Positions 55,706-64,000 of a stretch of DNA of 64,000 bases are shown in pieces. Each line of letters opens with the position of its first letter. Position 1 is the first letter of the stretch. Both the position numbers and the translations under genes were made by a program. Origin of the DNA: Synechococcales cyanobacterium GL140_1_metabinner_5_sub (lineage in GTDB: Bacteria; Cyanobacteriota; Cyanobacteriia; Cyanobacteriales; Chamaesiphonaceae); NCBI GenBank assembly GCA_025359065.1, contig JANYHM010000012.1:1-64000 (forward strand). The letters are read 5' to 3'. Below the pieces are notes generated by a model. It was not told the origin of the DNA. It searched no databases and worked only from the letters and a program-made list of their open reading frames with translations.

Positions 55706-56577
55706 TAGGCAGTTCCTCGCTCTTGTAATAGCCAAAATCCGGCAAAATCTTCGGAAGTAGGTGAACTTTGCACTGCCAAAAAGTGTAGGCCATTGGCCTG
55801 CTGTTTTAGTTTCTCAAAACCTGCTGCTTCGGCGGCGATCGAAGATTGGCCAACCATGTTGGAACCAGCCAAAACCCAGCTATCACTGGCACCAGTTTCT
55901 AGCAAAATTTGGGCTTGAGGTGCGGGGGAGTAGCGCACGGATGCTAGCTCTAAACCCGAAATCCAGGCGGCGACTGGCACTGATCGATCGCTGAAGATCA
56001 ATAACCCCGGCACCTGCTGTGATTCTAGATCAATAGCGGCCAACTCTAGCGGAAAAGCTTCAGAAAAACCAATCGACCATTCTGGCATTTCTTCTAAATC
56101 TTTGGCAGCCAGATTGACGAATGCCCATTTGTTGCCCATGATCGCATCGGGTAAGGGCTGGGGAGGGTCAGTCATCATTTGCACTGCTGCGGTGGTTTTG
56201 CCTTGGTAGCTGGGGTCTTGGCTGTAAACTTCTCGATCGCGCTGGTCAAGCCAATGGCGAATGGAAATCGTGCGACGGCTAGGGGAAGCAGGAATGCCGA
56301 TGTCTTTGCAGGCTTTCAGAATCATGTTGTTCATCTGCCGCCGAAAGAAGCGAATTCTTTGGGGTGGCTCTTGATCGCCAATGGCTTGTTGTAAGGCGGC
56401 GGCTAGCCAGGTGGAGTTGACTTTGTCTGCGGGGCAGTTTTGGGCAAAGCGAAAGAAGGTGGCTGGGTCTTGACGGGTGTTACTGGGGCTTTCACAGATC
56501 AAAAGTTCCCAGACTTTTTTTTGCTGTTCGTCTAGAATCGGGCGGGAATAGAAGTCGATTTCCCAAATTTTTCCCAT
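55705..56577 (-). CDS. Tab2/Atab2 family RNA-binding protein
   Basis: This protein of about 290 residues belongs to the Tab2/Atab2 family (DUF1092), found in oxygenic phototrophs. In algae and plants it binds RNA and is needed for translation of photosystem I psaB and photosystem assembly. The diagnostic ends are the opening IWEIDFYSRPILDEQQKKVWELL and the C-terminal FAGFWLLQER. RRTISIRHWLDQRDREVY lies in the middle. The ATG at 56577 gives the normal N-terminus MGKIWEIDFY; a GTG four codons earlier is possible. Its stop shares a base with the pmbA start. Confidence 0.93.
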   Translation of the reverse strand: MGKIWEIDFYSRPILDEQQKKVWELLICESPSNTRQDPATFFRFAQNCPADKVNSTWLAAALQQAIGDQEPPQRIRFFRRQMNNMILKACKDIGIPASPSRRTISIRHWLDQRDREVYSQDPSYQGKTTAAVQMMTDPPQPLPDAIMGNKWAFVNLAAKDLEEMPEWSIGFSEAFPLELAAIDLESQQVPGLLIFSDRSVPVAAWISGLELASVRYSPAPQAQILLETGASDSWVLAGSNMVGQSSIAAEAAGFEKLKQQANGLHFLAVQSSPTSEDFAGFWLLQERGTA

Positions 56578-56665
56578 TGCTTCGACCACTATAAATTTTT
56601 CTTTGTGAGAAGGGCATTATATCAGCGATCTGCTCTGGAGTTTTTGCTTTTAGCTAGCGCTGCCC

Positions 56666-58222
56666 TTACTGCATGCGATCGATAGTCCGATATTGCACCG
56701 CTTCAGCGATATGACTAGATCGCAGATTTCCTTCTCCAGCCAAGTCGGCAATAGTTCTGGCCACCTTAATGATCCGATCGCTTGCCCTGGCCGATAATCC
56801 TAGACGCTCGATCGCTTTTTCTAACAGCAGCCGACTGGCTTCATCTAACTGGCACCAGCGCTGGAGATCGGCAGACTGCATTTGGGCATTGCACATCACT
56901 GGTCGCTCGCCTTGGGCACAAGCGAAACTATCAGTCTGCCGATCAGCAAACCGAGTCAAAGAAATTTGGCGAGCTGCCTGTACTCTTTGCCTGACTGCTG
57001 CGGTTTCTTCGCCTTGAGCGTTGCCAGTAATTTCTTCAGGGCGCAGTCGATTCACAGCCACTTGTAAATCAATGCGATCCATCAACGGTCCAGAAAGCTT
57101 TGCCCAGTACTGCTCTCGTTGGCGAGGTGAGCAGGTACAGGCTTGAATAGAATCGCCATAGTAGCCGCAGGGACAGGGGTTGGTGCTGGCGATCAGGGTG
57201 AACTGGGCAGGAAAAGTGACAGATTGACGAGTGCGGGAGATGGTAACGAAGCCATCTTCTAGAGGCTGACGGAGGAATTCCAATACATCGCGTTTGAATT
57301 CGGTTAGTTCATCTAGAAACATTACGCCGCGATGAGCGAGGGAGATTTCGCCCGGTCGCGGGAAGCTGCCGCCGCCAACTAAAGCAGGACCGGAGGCGGA
57401 GTGGTGAGGGGCGCGAAAGGGTCGATCGGCAATAAGCATTCCCCGGTTCTTTAATAATCCGGCCACTGAATGAATTTGGGTGACTTCCAGGGCTTCGCTG
57501 AAGCTCAGATCTGGCAATATTCCAGGTAAACGCCTTGCCAACATGGTTTTTCCACTACCCGGTGGACCAACAAAGACAAGATTATGTCCACCGGCAGCGG
57601 CAATTTCTAGAGCACGCCGCCCGTGAGCTTGACCTTTAACATCTCGCAGGTCGCTGAGATGAGCGGCTCGATCAGCCTTCTTAATCTCTGGTGCAGTGGG
57701 GACAAATCGATCGGGGTTTTGCAGAAAGCTCATTACCTGCCGCAAATCTTCTAGGCCATAGACTCTTAGCCCTTGGACTACGGCTGCTTCTTGGGCGTTG
57801 TCGGCGGGTAGCACTAAGCCCATAATCCCTAGCCTTTTGGCAGCGGCGGCGATCGGCAGTACTCCGGCTACTGGGCGAAGGCTACCATCAAGAGAGAGTT
57901 CGCCTAAAAATAGGTAGTCGTCTAAGAGTTCGGTGGGGATTTGTCCAGAGGCGGCTAAGATGCCAATGCCGATCGGCAGATCAAAGACAGGGCCTTCTTT
58001 GCGCAGATCGGCGGGAGCGAGGTTAATGACAATGCGCTTGGTGGGATAGTTTGCGCCGGAGTTTTTGAGGGCAGTTTTGACTCGATCGCGGGATTCTTGA
58101 ACGGCGGTATCTGGTAAGCCCACTAGGCTGATTCCTGGCATCCCGTTAGAAACATCTACTTCTACGCCAACTTTGATGGCATCAATGCCTTGAATCGCTG
58201 CGCTCCAAACTCTTGCTAACAC
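56666..58222 (-). CDS. comM: ComM/YifB-type AAA+ ATPase (Mg-chelatase subunit-like)
   Basis: This 518-residue protein is the ComM/YifB hexameric helicase, which promotes branch migration during natural transformation. It has an N-terminal Lon-protease-like fold domain (GVEVDVSNGMPGISLVGLPD), a Mg-chelatase-type AAA+ core with Walker A VGPPGSGKTM, Walker B VMFLDELTEF, the zinc-binding cysteine segment (CPCGYYGD...CTCSP) and a C-terminal lid (LSARASDRIIKVARTIADL). The length is standard. Despite the common annotation, it is not a chlorophyll-synthesis subunit. Confidence 0.94.
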   Translation of the reverse strand: MLARVWSAAIQGIDAIKVGVEVDVSNGMPGISLVGLPDTAVQESRDRVKTALKNSGANYPTKRIVINLAPADLRKEGPVFDLPIGIGILAASGQIPTELLDDYLFLGELSLDGSLRPVAGVLPIAAAAKRLGIMGLVLPADNAQEAAVVQGLRVYGLEDLRQVMSFLQNPDRFVPTAPEIKKADRAAHLSDLRDVKGQAHGRRALEIAAAGGHNLVFVGPPGSGKTMLARRLPGILPDLSFSEALEVTQIHSVAGLLKNRGMLIADRPFRAPHHSASGPALVGGGSFPRPGEISLAHRGVMFLDELTEFKRDVLEFLRQPLEDGFVTISRTRQSVTFPAQFTLIASTNPCPCGYYGDSIQACTCSPRQREQYWAKLSGPLMDRIDLQVAVNRLRPEEITGNAQGEETAAVRQRVQAARQISLTRFADRQTDSFACAQGERPVMCNAQMQSADLQRWCQLDEASRLLLEKAIERLGLSARASDRIIKVARTIADLAGEGNLRSSHIAEAVQYRTIDRMQ

Positions 58223-58317
58223 CGCTGTACTCCTAAATCATCTTTGGCCATCAATTCAGGTTAGCTACTGTATTGATAGATGGAGATCGGTCGATCGACC
58301 GAAAGTTGGGTGATCCG

Positions 58318-59109
58318 TCATTTTAAAGAATTGGGGTCTATCCCGAGATCTTTTAACTTGTCAGCTAGCGCCGCAGACCATCTCTCGGATTGGGCTGCTT
58401 CAGCTTTGGCTTTGGCGACTTCATCTTTAGCTTGGGCTGCTTGTTCTTCTGGGCGCAGATATCGATCGCCACTTTCATCAAACCAAGACAGGACTTCTTC
58501 TTGAGAGTCAGGAAAAATTTCTGGAGAACGGCCAATACCTAAGCCAATTTCTGGCATCCAGAAAGGTTCACCACTTTGTAATTGATAAGCGCTACCGATT
58601 AACTTGTGAATTTCTAGGGGCTGATGACCATCCCGCTGCCAAAATTCTGGATTGTAGATGATGTAGTACAAAACACCTAAGTTGGCATAGATGAGTTTTT
58701 TGTCATCATATTCACCACCCGGTGTCCAAGAAACTACTTCTAGAGCAAGGGCGGGCGAAATATCATTTTCTTCCCAGAGAATGTAACTGCGCCGTGATTT
58801 ATTGTTTTTACGCCGAGCCACACCTAGACTCAAGAAGCCATCAGGTACTACGGGAACTCGCACATTTTTGCCTGTGGTGTGATAAATTCCCATGCCTACA
58901 CCAAAAAACCAATCGGTGCGATTCCCTTCGGAGCGCGGCCTAGCGCTATCGACCCAAATGTTCTTTAAAAGCATTAGCAAGACATTGGGAATCCAGTTTT
59001 GATCTTCGTTATCCACAGGAATATCATCGGAGTCTAGTAACTCAGAACTAGATGGTAGGTGTTGTTGATTCTCGGTTGCAAAAGGATTGAGCCGTTGAGT
59101 TTCTAACAT
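58318..59109 (-). CDS. Uma2 family endonuclease with C-terminal coiled coil
   Basis: This 263-residue Uma2/DUF820 protein belongs to the subfamily with WFFGVGMGIYHTTGKN, VPVVPDGFLSLGV and YILWEENDISPALALEVVSWTPGGEYDDK, where the D and E-x-V residues form the PD-(D/E)xK-like core. The C-terminus carries WMPEIGLGIG and then an alanine/lysine/glutamate-rich heptad region (about 220-250) likely to be coiled coil. The cellular role of the family is unknown. It is a different subfamily from the two other intact Uma2 genes in the window. Confidence 0.88.
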   Translation of the reverse strand: MLETQRLNPFATENQQHLPSSSELLDSDDIPVDNEDQNWIPNVLLMLLKNIWVDSARPRSEGNRTDWFFGVGMGIYHTTGKNVRVPVVPDGFLSLGVARRKNNKSRRSYILWEENDISPALALEVVSWTPGGEYDDKKLIYANLGVLYYIIYNPEFWQRDGHQPLEIHKLIGSAYQLQSGEPFWMPEIGLGIGRSPEIFPDSQEEVLSWFDESGDRYLRPEEQAAQAKDEVAKAKAEAAQSERWSAALADKLKDLGIDPNSLK

Positions 59110-59249
59110 GGTGCGAGAGCTGGAGGGCTAAGGACAATTATACCTCTCATCACCATATGCTTATCAGGACATGATGTTTTCAACATATTCTCTGATATGC
59201 AGTGCCCCTAAATCCACCGTTCCTGTGGGCATCCAAACAATTACAGAGC

Positions 59250-59840
59250 CTATAAAATATCTGTTAAATCAAGGACAAACCCTGGTAAGACATCTTCTCC
59301 CATTAGGGTCTTTGGTGCTTCCAGGATCTCCACCGCTTGCCCGAGACGATAGCATTCCACCTGTTTCTGCTGAGGATTGATTAACCACCCCAGCCGCACC
59401 CCATTATCCCGATACTCCACCATCTTTTTTTGCAGCTTAGCCAAACTGTCCGTCTTCGATGACCTCAGCTCAATCACAAAATCTGGCACCAACTCTGGAA
59501 AAGCCACATCTACCGGCAAAATATCAGCCTTAGCCTGCGAAATCCACATCACATCCGCCGATCGAATAGCCCCATTTGGTAAGGTGAACCCCCCAGAAGA
59601 GTCAAAGACCCTGCCTAACTTGGTTTGCCTGTTCCATTGCCACACAGCACCAAACAAATCTCCATTCTTAGCCGAACTCTCCAAAGCAACTGGGGGCATA
59701 GCCATTAATTCTCCTTGAGCCGTCAGTTCTAATCGATGCTCTGGGTTATTTTCACACAGCCGATGAAACTCCACCCGCGTCACCCGCAGGGTTACATCGG
59801 CTACATCTAGCAATAAAGCCTGTCTATCCAGCAACTGCAC
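59250..59840 (-). CDS. Uma2 family endonuclease (DUF820)
   Basis: This 196-residue protein is a close paralogue of the gene at 3967-4575. It shares LENNPE/D..LELT..GEL, WNRQTKLGRVFDSS, SADVMWI, LVPDFVIELRS, LAKLQKKMVEYRDNGVRLGWLINP and a VLPGFVLDL end. The start is GTG with GGAGG about nine bases upstream. It lies 140 bp downstream of the other Uma2 gene's start on the same strand, so the two form a small Uma2 cluster. Residues of the PD-(D/E)xK core are present; no activity is demonstrated for the family. Confidence 0.86.
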   Translation of the reverse strand: MQLLDRQALLLDVADVTLRVTRVEFHRLCENNPEHRLELTAQGELMAMPPVALESSAKNGDLFGAVWQWNRQTKLGRVFDSSGGFTLPNGAIRSADVMWISQAKADILPVDVAFPELVPDFVIELRSSKTDSLAKLQKKMVEYRDNGVRLGWLINPQQKQVECYRLGQAVEILEAPKTLMGEDVLPGFVLDLTDIL

Positions 59841-60346
59841 AGCACTTGACCTCCACTATCGCTTAACCTCAGTCTACCAGAAACTAAAAAAGACGGCCTC
59901 TTTGTGATCCACATTAAGTTATTGATTGAGTTGCCATCTCGATCGCCATACTCTTTTTATTAGGGAAGCATCCAACACCGACTGAGTTGTGTAAGCAACA
60001 TTCAACTAAAGAAAAGAGACGAATAAAAGTGCAAGATTTTTGATAAAGTGTGAAAGCAGTGTATATCAATGCCATCAGCGCCAACCAAGTTGATTGGTAA
60101 GTATACAGGCAGAATTTTGAGCCTTGGGAACCAAAGCTTTTGCTTTTAGAGGCAATAATTAAGACCAATAGAGCTTGCTCTAGAGGCCATTGCCGTCGAA
60201 AGAAGAAGCTCACAGCGTACTATAAGTACAGCCTGTAGCAGTTCACAACGTTCAATTATTTCAACGCGGCAATTTTCTAGGCGGAACCTTTACTGGCAAG
60301 TCTGTGCTGTCGAATAATTATCAAAATCATTAAGGAACAATAAAAC
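59841..60346. other. Intergenic region upstream of acpP
   Basis: The 506 bp between the Uma2 gene and acpP hold no gene that I can support. A minus-strand frame at 59914-60213 and a plus-strand stretch after 60100 read as protein-like in places but are interrupted and match no family I know. The acpP promoter should be in the last 100-150 bp. Confidence 0.5.
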
Positions 60347-60589
60347 ATGAGCGCAGATATTTTTGCAAAAGTTCAGGCAGTAGTAGCAGACAAACTAGAC
60401 GTAGATGCCGCTAAAATCACCCCTGAAGCCAGTTTTACCAACGATCTTGGCGCAGATTCTCTAGACGTAGTTGAGCTAGTAATGGCACTCGAAGAAGAAT
60501 TTGACGTAGAGATTCCTGACGAAGAAGCCGAAAAACTGCAAACCGTGCAGTCGGTAGTAGACTACGTAAACACCAAAATCAAGAAGTAG
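60347..60589 (+). CDS. acpP: Acyl carrier protein
   Basis: This 80-residue acidic four-helix protein carries growing acyl chains on a phosphopantetheine arm attached to the serine of the motif [12 protein letters not shown]. The opening [27 protein letters not shown] and the end [11 protein letters not shown] are typical. AAGGAA lies upstream of the ATG. fabF follows 88 bp downstream on the same strand, the standard pairing for fatty acid synthesis genes. Confidence 0.98.
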   Translation: MSADIFAKVQAVVADKLDVDAAKITPEASFTNDLGADSLDVVELVMALEEEFDVEIPDEEAEKLQTVQSVVDYVNTKIKK

Positions 60590-60597
60590 TTAGTCGC

Positions 60598-60635
60598 GGC
60601 AAGGTCATTGCAGGCCAGCGGCCTTTGACCCTGCC
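60598..60635 (+). promoter_or_regulatory. Hairpin between acpP and fabF
   Basis: GGCA-A-GGTC at 60598-60606 pairs with GACC-C-TGCC at 60627-60635, with an inner GGCC/GGCC stem at 60613-60623. It could be a partial terminator or an mRNA-stabilising element that lets acpP exceed fabF in expression. The downstream T-run is weak and 12 or more bases away. Confidence 0.5.
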
Positions 60636-60677
60636 ATTTGCATATTTTTATTCACTTTACTCTATCTCTCTCGTAAC

Positions 60678-61928
60678 ATGGCGAATTCAGACCGCAAGCG
60701 AGTTGTCATCACCGGTCTCGGTGCAATCACCCCGATCGGCAACACCCTAGATGAATATTGGGCAGGCTTAACTGCCGGTAAAAATGGGGTCGGTGTAATC
60801 ACGCATTTTGACCCGGTTCGTCATGACTGCCGCATTGCGGCCGAAGTCAAAGGCTTCGACCCATTGCAGTACGTAGAGAAAAAGGAAGCTAAGCGGATGG
60901 ATCGCTTTGCTCAGTTTGCGGTCTGTGCCAGCAAACAGGCATTAGCAGATGCTGACTTGAAAATTACGGATCTTAATGCCTCCCAAGTCGGTGTAATCAT
61001 TGGCACCGGAGTTGGTGGATTGAAAGTGTTGGAAGACCAACAAGAAATTTATTTAACCAAAGGACCCGATCGCTGTAGCCCTTTTATGATTCCGATGATG
61101 ATCTCCAATATGGCCGCCGGTTTGGTGGCGATTCAGTTGGGAGCCAGGGGACCAAATATGTGTACGGTAACGGCTTGCGCTGCGGGTAGCAACGCGATCG
61201 GAGAGGCTTTTCGGATTATTCAGGGCGGTTACGCCAAAGCCATGGTCTGCGGCGGCACCGAATCGGCAATTACACCTTTGGGCATTGCGGGTTTTGCCGC
61301 CTGTAAAGCGGTTTCCACATGTAATGATGACCCTAGCCATGCCTGTCGGCCTTTTGATGTGAAGCGCGATGGCTTTGTAATGGGCGAAGGCTCCGGGATT
61401 TTGATTTTGGAAGAGTTAGAACATGCTCTAGATCGGGGTGCCAAAATTTACGCCGAAGTTGTGGGCTACGGTACAACCTGCGATGCCTATCATATGACCG
61501 GCCAAATTCCTGGTGGCGTAGAAGCTGCCAGAGCCATGGCTTTGGCGCTGCAAGATGGCAATGTTTCACCAGATACTGTGGACTATATCAATGCCCATGG
61601 CACTAGTACACCAATCAATGACCCCACCGAAACAGCGGCGATTAAGAAAACCTTAGGCGATCGAGCTTACAAAGTAGCCGTCAGTTCCACTAAGTCTATG
61701 ACTGGTCACTTACTGGGCGGTGCCGGTGGCATCGAAGGTGTCGCAACTGCTTTGGCAATCAAACACAGCATTGCCCCACCTACCATTAACCTCAAAACCC
61801 CTGATCCAGAATGCGATTTGGACTATGTGGCGAATGTTGCTCGATCGATGCCGATCGATGTGGCAATGTCGAATTCTTTTGGGTTTGGTGGCCACAACGT
61901 AACTTTGGTATTCAAAAAATATCAATAG
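60678..61928 (+). CDS. fabF: 3-oxoacyl-[acyl-carrier-protein] synthase II
   Basis: FabF condenses malonyl-ACP with acyl-ACP in fatty acid elongation. This 416-residue thiolase-fold enzyme has the Cys-His-His triad: Cys in TVTACAAGSNAIG, His in NAHGTSTPIND and His in KSMTGHLLGGAGG. The opening RVVITGLGAITPIGNT and the ending NSFGFGGHNVTLVF are diagnostic. The length is standard. It is probably co-transcribed with acpP. Confidence 0.97.
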   Translation: MANSDRKRVVITGLGAITPIGNTLDEYWAGLTAGKNGVGVITHFDPVRHDCRIAAEVKGFDPLQYVEKKEAKRMDRFAQFAVCASKQALADADLKITDLNASQVGVIIGTGVGGLKVLEDQQEIYLTKGPDRCSPFMIPMMISNMAAGLVAIQLGARGPNMCTVTACAAGSNAIGEAFRIIQGGYAKAMVCGGTESAITPLGIAGFAACKAVSTCNDDPSHACRPFDVKRDGFVMGEGSGILILEELEHALDRGAKIYAEVVGYGTTCDAYHMTGQIPGGVEAARAMALALQDGNVSPDTVDYINAHGTSTPINDPTETAAIKKTLGDRAYKVAVSSTKSMTGHLLGGAGGIEGVATALAIKHSIAPPTINLKTPDPECDLDYVANVARSMPIDVAMSNSFGFGGHNVTLVFKKYQ

Positions 61929-62055
61929 AATCAGAAGCCAAAATATCGCGGATCGATGGACGGATTACAGATGTTCATTTCAGTCGATAGTCTGAGCCTG
62001 ATATGATTTGCGAAAAGCAACTTCTTGTTTGCATCGCTTTTCAAACCGCAAAAAC

Positions 62056-63648
62056 ATGCTGCGCCTCAACGAAATCAAACTTCCTTTAGACCATCCCGAA
62101 ACAGCTCTGCGAGAAGCCATTCTCAAAAAGCTGCAAATCACTGCTGCTGACCTAACCCGCTACACCATCTTCAAACGCAGCTATGATGCCCGCAAAAAAA
62201 GCCAGATTATTCTGGTATACATCGTAGACATCGAAACCCCCAAACAAAAAGCCCTGCTGCAACGCTTCAAGAAAGACCCCCACGTTGTTCTCGCCCCCAA
62301 TATCGCCTACACCCCCGTAGCCCAAGCCCCCACTAACCAGCAGAAACGCCCAATCGTCATTGGTACTGGTCCTTGTGGCATGTTCGCCGGGTTACTCCTC
62401 GCCCAAATGGGCTTTCGACCAATCTTATTAGAACGAGGTAAATCAGTGCGCGATCGCAGCGCTGACACATTTGGTTTTTGGCTGAAAAAACGCCTGAACC
62501 CCGAATCCAACGCCCAATTTGGCGAAGGCGGTGCAGGTACCTTCTCTGACGGCAAACTCTACAGCCAAGTCAGCGACCCCAAACACTATGGGCGCAAAGT
62601 ATTAAACGAACTTGTCGCTGCCGGTGCCGCCCCAGAAATTTTATATATCAACAAACCCCACATCGGCACCTATCGCCTGGTTAAAATCGTCCAAAACATG
62701 CGATCGAAGATCGAAGCCCTGGGCGGCGAAATTCGCTTTCAAACCAAAGTCCAAGACATCGAAATCGCAGCAGGCCAAGTGCGCGGAGTGCGGCTAGAAA
62801 ACGGCGAATTTATTGCCAGCAGTCATGTAGTATTAGCCATTGGTCACAGTGCCCGTGACACCTTTCAGATGCTGTTCGATCGCGGAGTATACATAGAACC
62901 CAAGCCTTTCTCGATCGGCTTTCGCATCGAACACCCCCAATCGCTTATTGACCAATGCCGCTTCGGGGAACATGCTGGTCACGAACGTCTGGGAGCCGCC
63001 GATTATAAACTAGTCCATCACTGTAACAATGGTCGATCGGTCTATAGCTTTTGTATGTGTCCCGGCGGCAAAGTAGTTGCTGCTGCCTCTGAGCCAGGGC
63101 GATTAGTCACCAATGGAATGAGCGAATACGCCCGCAATGAATCCAACGCCAACAGTGCGATCGTGGTAGGTATCACACCTGCTGATTATCCTGATGGAGC
63201 TTTAGCTGGTATTGCTTTGCAGCGTAGCTTAGAAGAACGAGCATTTGCTTTGGGTGGTGGGACTTATGAGGCTCCAGGGCAATTGGTAGGCGACTTTTTG
63301 GCCGATCGACCTTCCACAGCTTTAGGGGCAGTTACTCCTTCTTATAAGCCCGGAGTGAAGCTGGGTGATTTGAGTACTAGTTTGCCTGAGTATGCGATCG
63401 TCGCTATTCGGGAGGCGCTGTTAGCTTTCGATCGACAAATCCCCGGATTCGCGATGAATGATGCTATTTTGACTGGCATCGAAACTCGTACATCTTCACC
63501 GATTTGTATCAAGCGCAATGCACAGTATCAGAGCTTAAACACAATTGGTCTCTATCCAGCAGGTGAAGGTGCTGGTTATGCTGGTGGCATTTTATCCGCA
63601 GGCATCGATGGTATTAAGGTTGCGGAAGCAGTCGCTTTGAGTCTTTAA
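62056..63648 (+). CDS. FAD-dependent dehydrogenase-like protein (COG2509)
   Basis: This protein of about 530 residues belongs to the COG2509 group of uncharacterised FAD-dependent dehydrogenases. An N-terminal domain of about 85 residues (LRLNEIKLPLDHPETALREAI, KRSYDARKKSQIILVYIVDIE) precedes the dinucleotide-binding motif PIVIGTGPCGMFAGLLLAQMG. The sequence continues with QFGEGGAGTFSDGKLYS and ends with GLYPAGEGAGYAGGI, a second FAD contact. The substrate is unknown. The frame is open to 62008, but the ATG at 62056 (MLRLNEIKLP) is the natural start. Confidence 0.88.
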   Translation: MLRLNEIKLPLDHPETALREAILKKLQITAADLTRYTIFKRSYDARKKSQIILVYIVDIETPKQKALLQRFKKDPHVVLAPNIAYTPVAQAPTNQQKRPIVIGTGPCGMFAGLLLAQMGFRPILLERGKSVRDRSADTFGFWLKKRLNPESNAQFGEGGAGTFSDGKLYSQVSDPKHYGRKVLNELVAAGAAPEILYINKPHIGTYRLVKIVQNMRSKIEALGGEIRFQTKVQDIEIAAGQVRGVRLENGEFIASSHVVLAIGHSARDTFQMLFDRGVYIEPKPFSIGFRIEHPQSLIDQCRFGEHAGHERLGAADYKLVHHCNNGRSVYSFCMCPGGKVVAAASEPGRLVTNGMSEYARNESNANSAIVVGITPADYPDGALAGIALQRSLEERAFALGGGTYEAPGQLVGDFLADRPSTALGAVTPSYKPGVKLGDLSTSLPEYAIVAIREALLAFDRQIPGFAMNDAILTGIETRTSSPICIKRNAQYQSLNTIGLYPAGEGAGYAGGILSAGIDGIKVAEAVALSL

Positions 63649-63697
63649 ATATCTCCAAGAAAGCTTCAATTGAGCACAAAAGAGAGCGGAATATGGG

Positions 63698-64000
63698 TTA
63701 AATCAAAACGATATCTGGCTTAGTGCTTTCGATGATAGCGATGAATTCTTGGCGTTCAGGGGCTGGGACTTTGAATTTGTCAAAAGTATCGTCCAAATCT
63801 TCCATGAAAGCGACCCATTCTGCTGCGGTGATTTTTAGGTGGGCATGGGAATCGTGCATTGATTTACCGCTATATTGTTGAGGGCCGCCACAAGCGGCAC
63901 AGGCCATCTCGGTTACTAGGTACTTAAATCCGGCAGGGGTGACTCGGTGATGGGCTTCGTCTACTAATGGGTTAGCATTCAAGCGTGGATCGATCATGAT
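63698..64000 (-). CDS. Truncated hemoglobin (partial at the window edge)
   Basis: About 100 C-terminal residues of a truncated hemoglobin are present; the start lies beyond the right edge. The sequence has the family pattern PRLNANPLVDEAHHRVTPAGFK, GGPQQYSGKSMHDSHAHLKI (with the candidate proximal heme histidine in the DSHAHL segment), EWVAFMEDL and ESTKPDIV at the end. These proteins bind O2 or NO and are linked to nitrosative or oxidative stress in cyanobacteria. The group (I or II) is uncertain without the N-terminus. It converges with the COG2509 gene. Confidence 0.82.
   Translation of the reverse strand: MMIDPRLNANPLVDEAHHRVTPAGFKYLVTEMACAACGGPQQYSGKSMHDSHAHLKITAAEWVAFMEDLDDTFDKFKVPAPERQEFIAIIESTKPDIVLI

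Noticed and set aside
56666-58222. Magnesium-chelatase annotation for chlorophyll synthesis
   Set aside because: The N-terminal Lon-like domain and cysteine segment identify it as ComM/YifB, not ChlI.
59914-60213. 99-codon minus-strand frame upstream of acpP
   Set aside because: No ribosome site or family resemblance, and several rare-residue clusters. It is described as unexplained intergenic sequence instead.

Overview
This window is chromosomal DNA from a cyanobacterium. The evidence is a set of lineage-typical genes: the purD-nblS pair, an RNase E ending in the arginine-rich PNPase-binding nonapeptide, a Tab2/Atab2 protein, a group 1 SigA, a SpkB-like kinase with an N-terminal cysteine motif and pentapeptide repeats, DUF4168 and Uma2 families, and glycolate dehydrogenase subunit GlcE. 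The palindrome CGATCG, the core of the cyanobacterial HIP1 element, is very frequent. I cannot name the genus. By eye I found no rRNA or tRNA gene, no CRISPR array, no intact transposon and no replication origin.

Layout. 1-6.5 kb is accessory DNA: a HigA-type antitoxin, a type I restriction R subunit, a Uma2 nuclease, an AAA ATPase with a C-terminal nuclease-like domain, and two gene remnants. 6.5-12 kb holds a cupin, an EamA transporter, a Tat/lipoprotein-type Rieske protein, a putative cysteine-peptidase-fold protein and pheT. 12-20.5 kb holds the spkB-like kinase, purD, nblS, a DUF4168 protein, rdgB and rne. 20.8-26.2 kb holds a GAF-GAF-GGDEF-EAL protein, glcE and the siroheme pair sirB-cobA. 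26.2-33 kb is dominated by a 1625-residue TPR protein followed by a class A beta-lactamase-fold serine hydrolase. 33-41.7 kb holds an orphan ParA, a PIG-V-like membrane mannosyltransferase, a ureohydrolase annotated speB, sigA, larC with a histidine-rich insert, lnt and tadA. 41.8-47.2 kb encodes a 1391-residue secreted mosaic (protease, RTX, VWA, Calx-beta, DUF4114) and an FG-GAP-like membrane protein. 47.3-52.7 kb holds a methyltransferase-like protein, a second Ser/Thr kinase, a J-domain membrane protein, a GT1 glycosyltransferase and two small exported proteins. 52.7-58.2 kb holds queG, comB, pmbA, tab2 and comM. 58.3-64 kb holds two more Uma2 genes, acpP-fabF, a COG2509 FAD protein and a partial truncated hemoglobin.

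How genes work together. Tight pairs are sirB-cobA (siroheme synthesis), acpP-fabF (fatty acid elongation), pheT with its downstream partner (2 bp gap), and tab2-pmbA (stop and start codons share a base). Several convergent pairs overlap at their 3' ends, the largest being lnt/tadA at 80 bp.

Novelty. I see no complete, clearly new multi-gene system. The best candidates for a second look are the secreted protease-VWA-Calx-beta mosaic with its FG-GAP neighbour, the giant TPR protein with a small upstream ORF, the peptidase-fold gene coupled to pheT, and the speB-like gene, which may not be an agmatinase.
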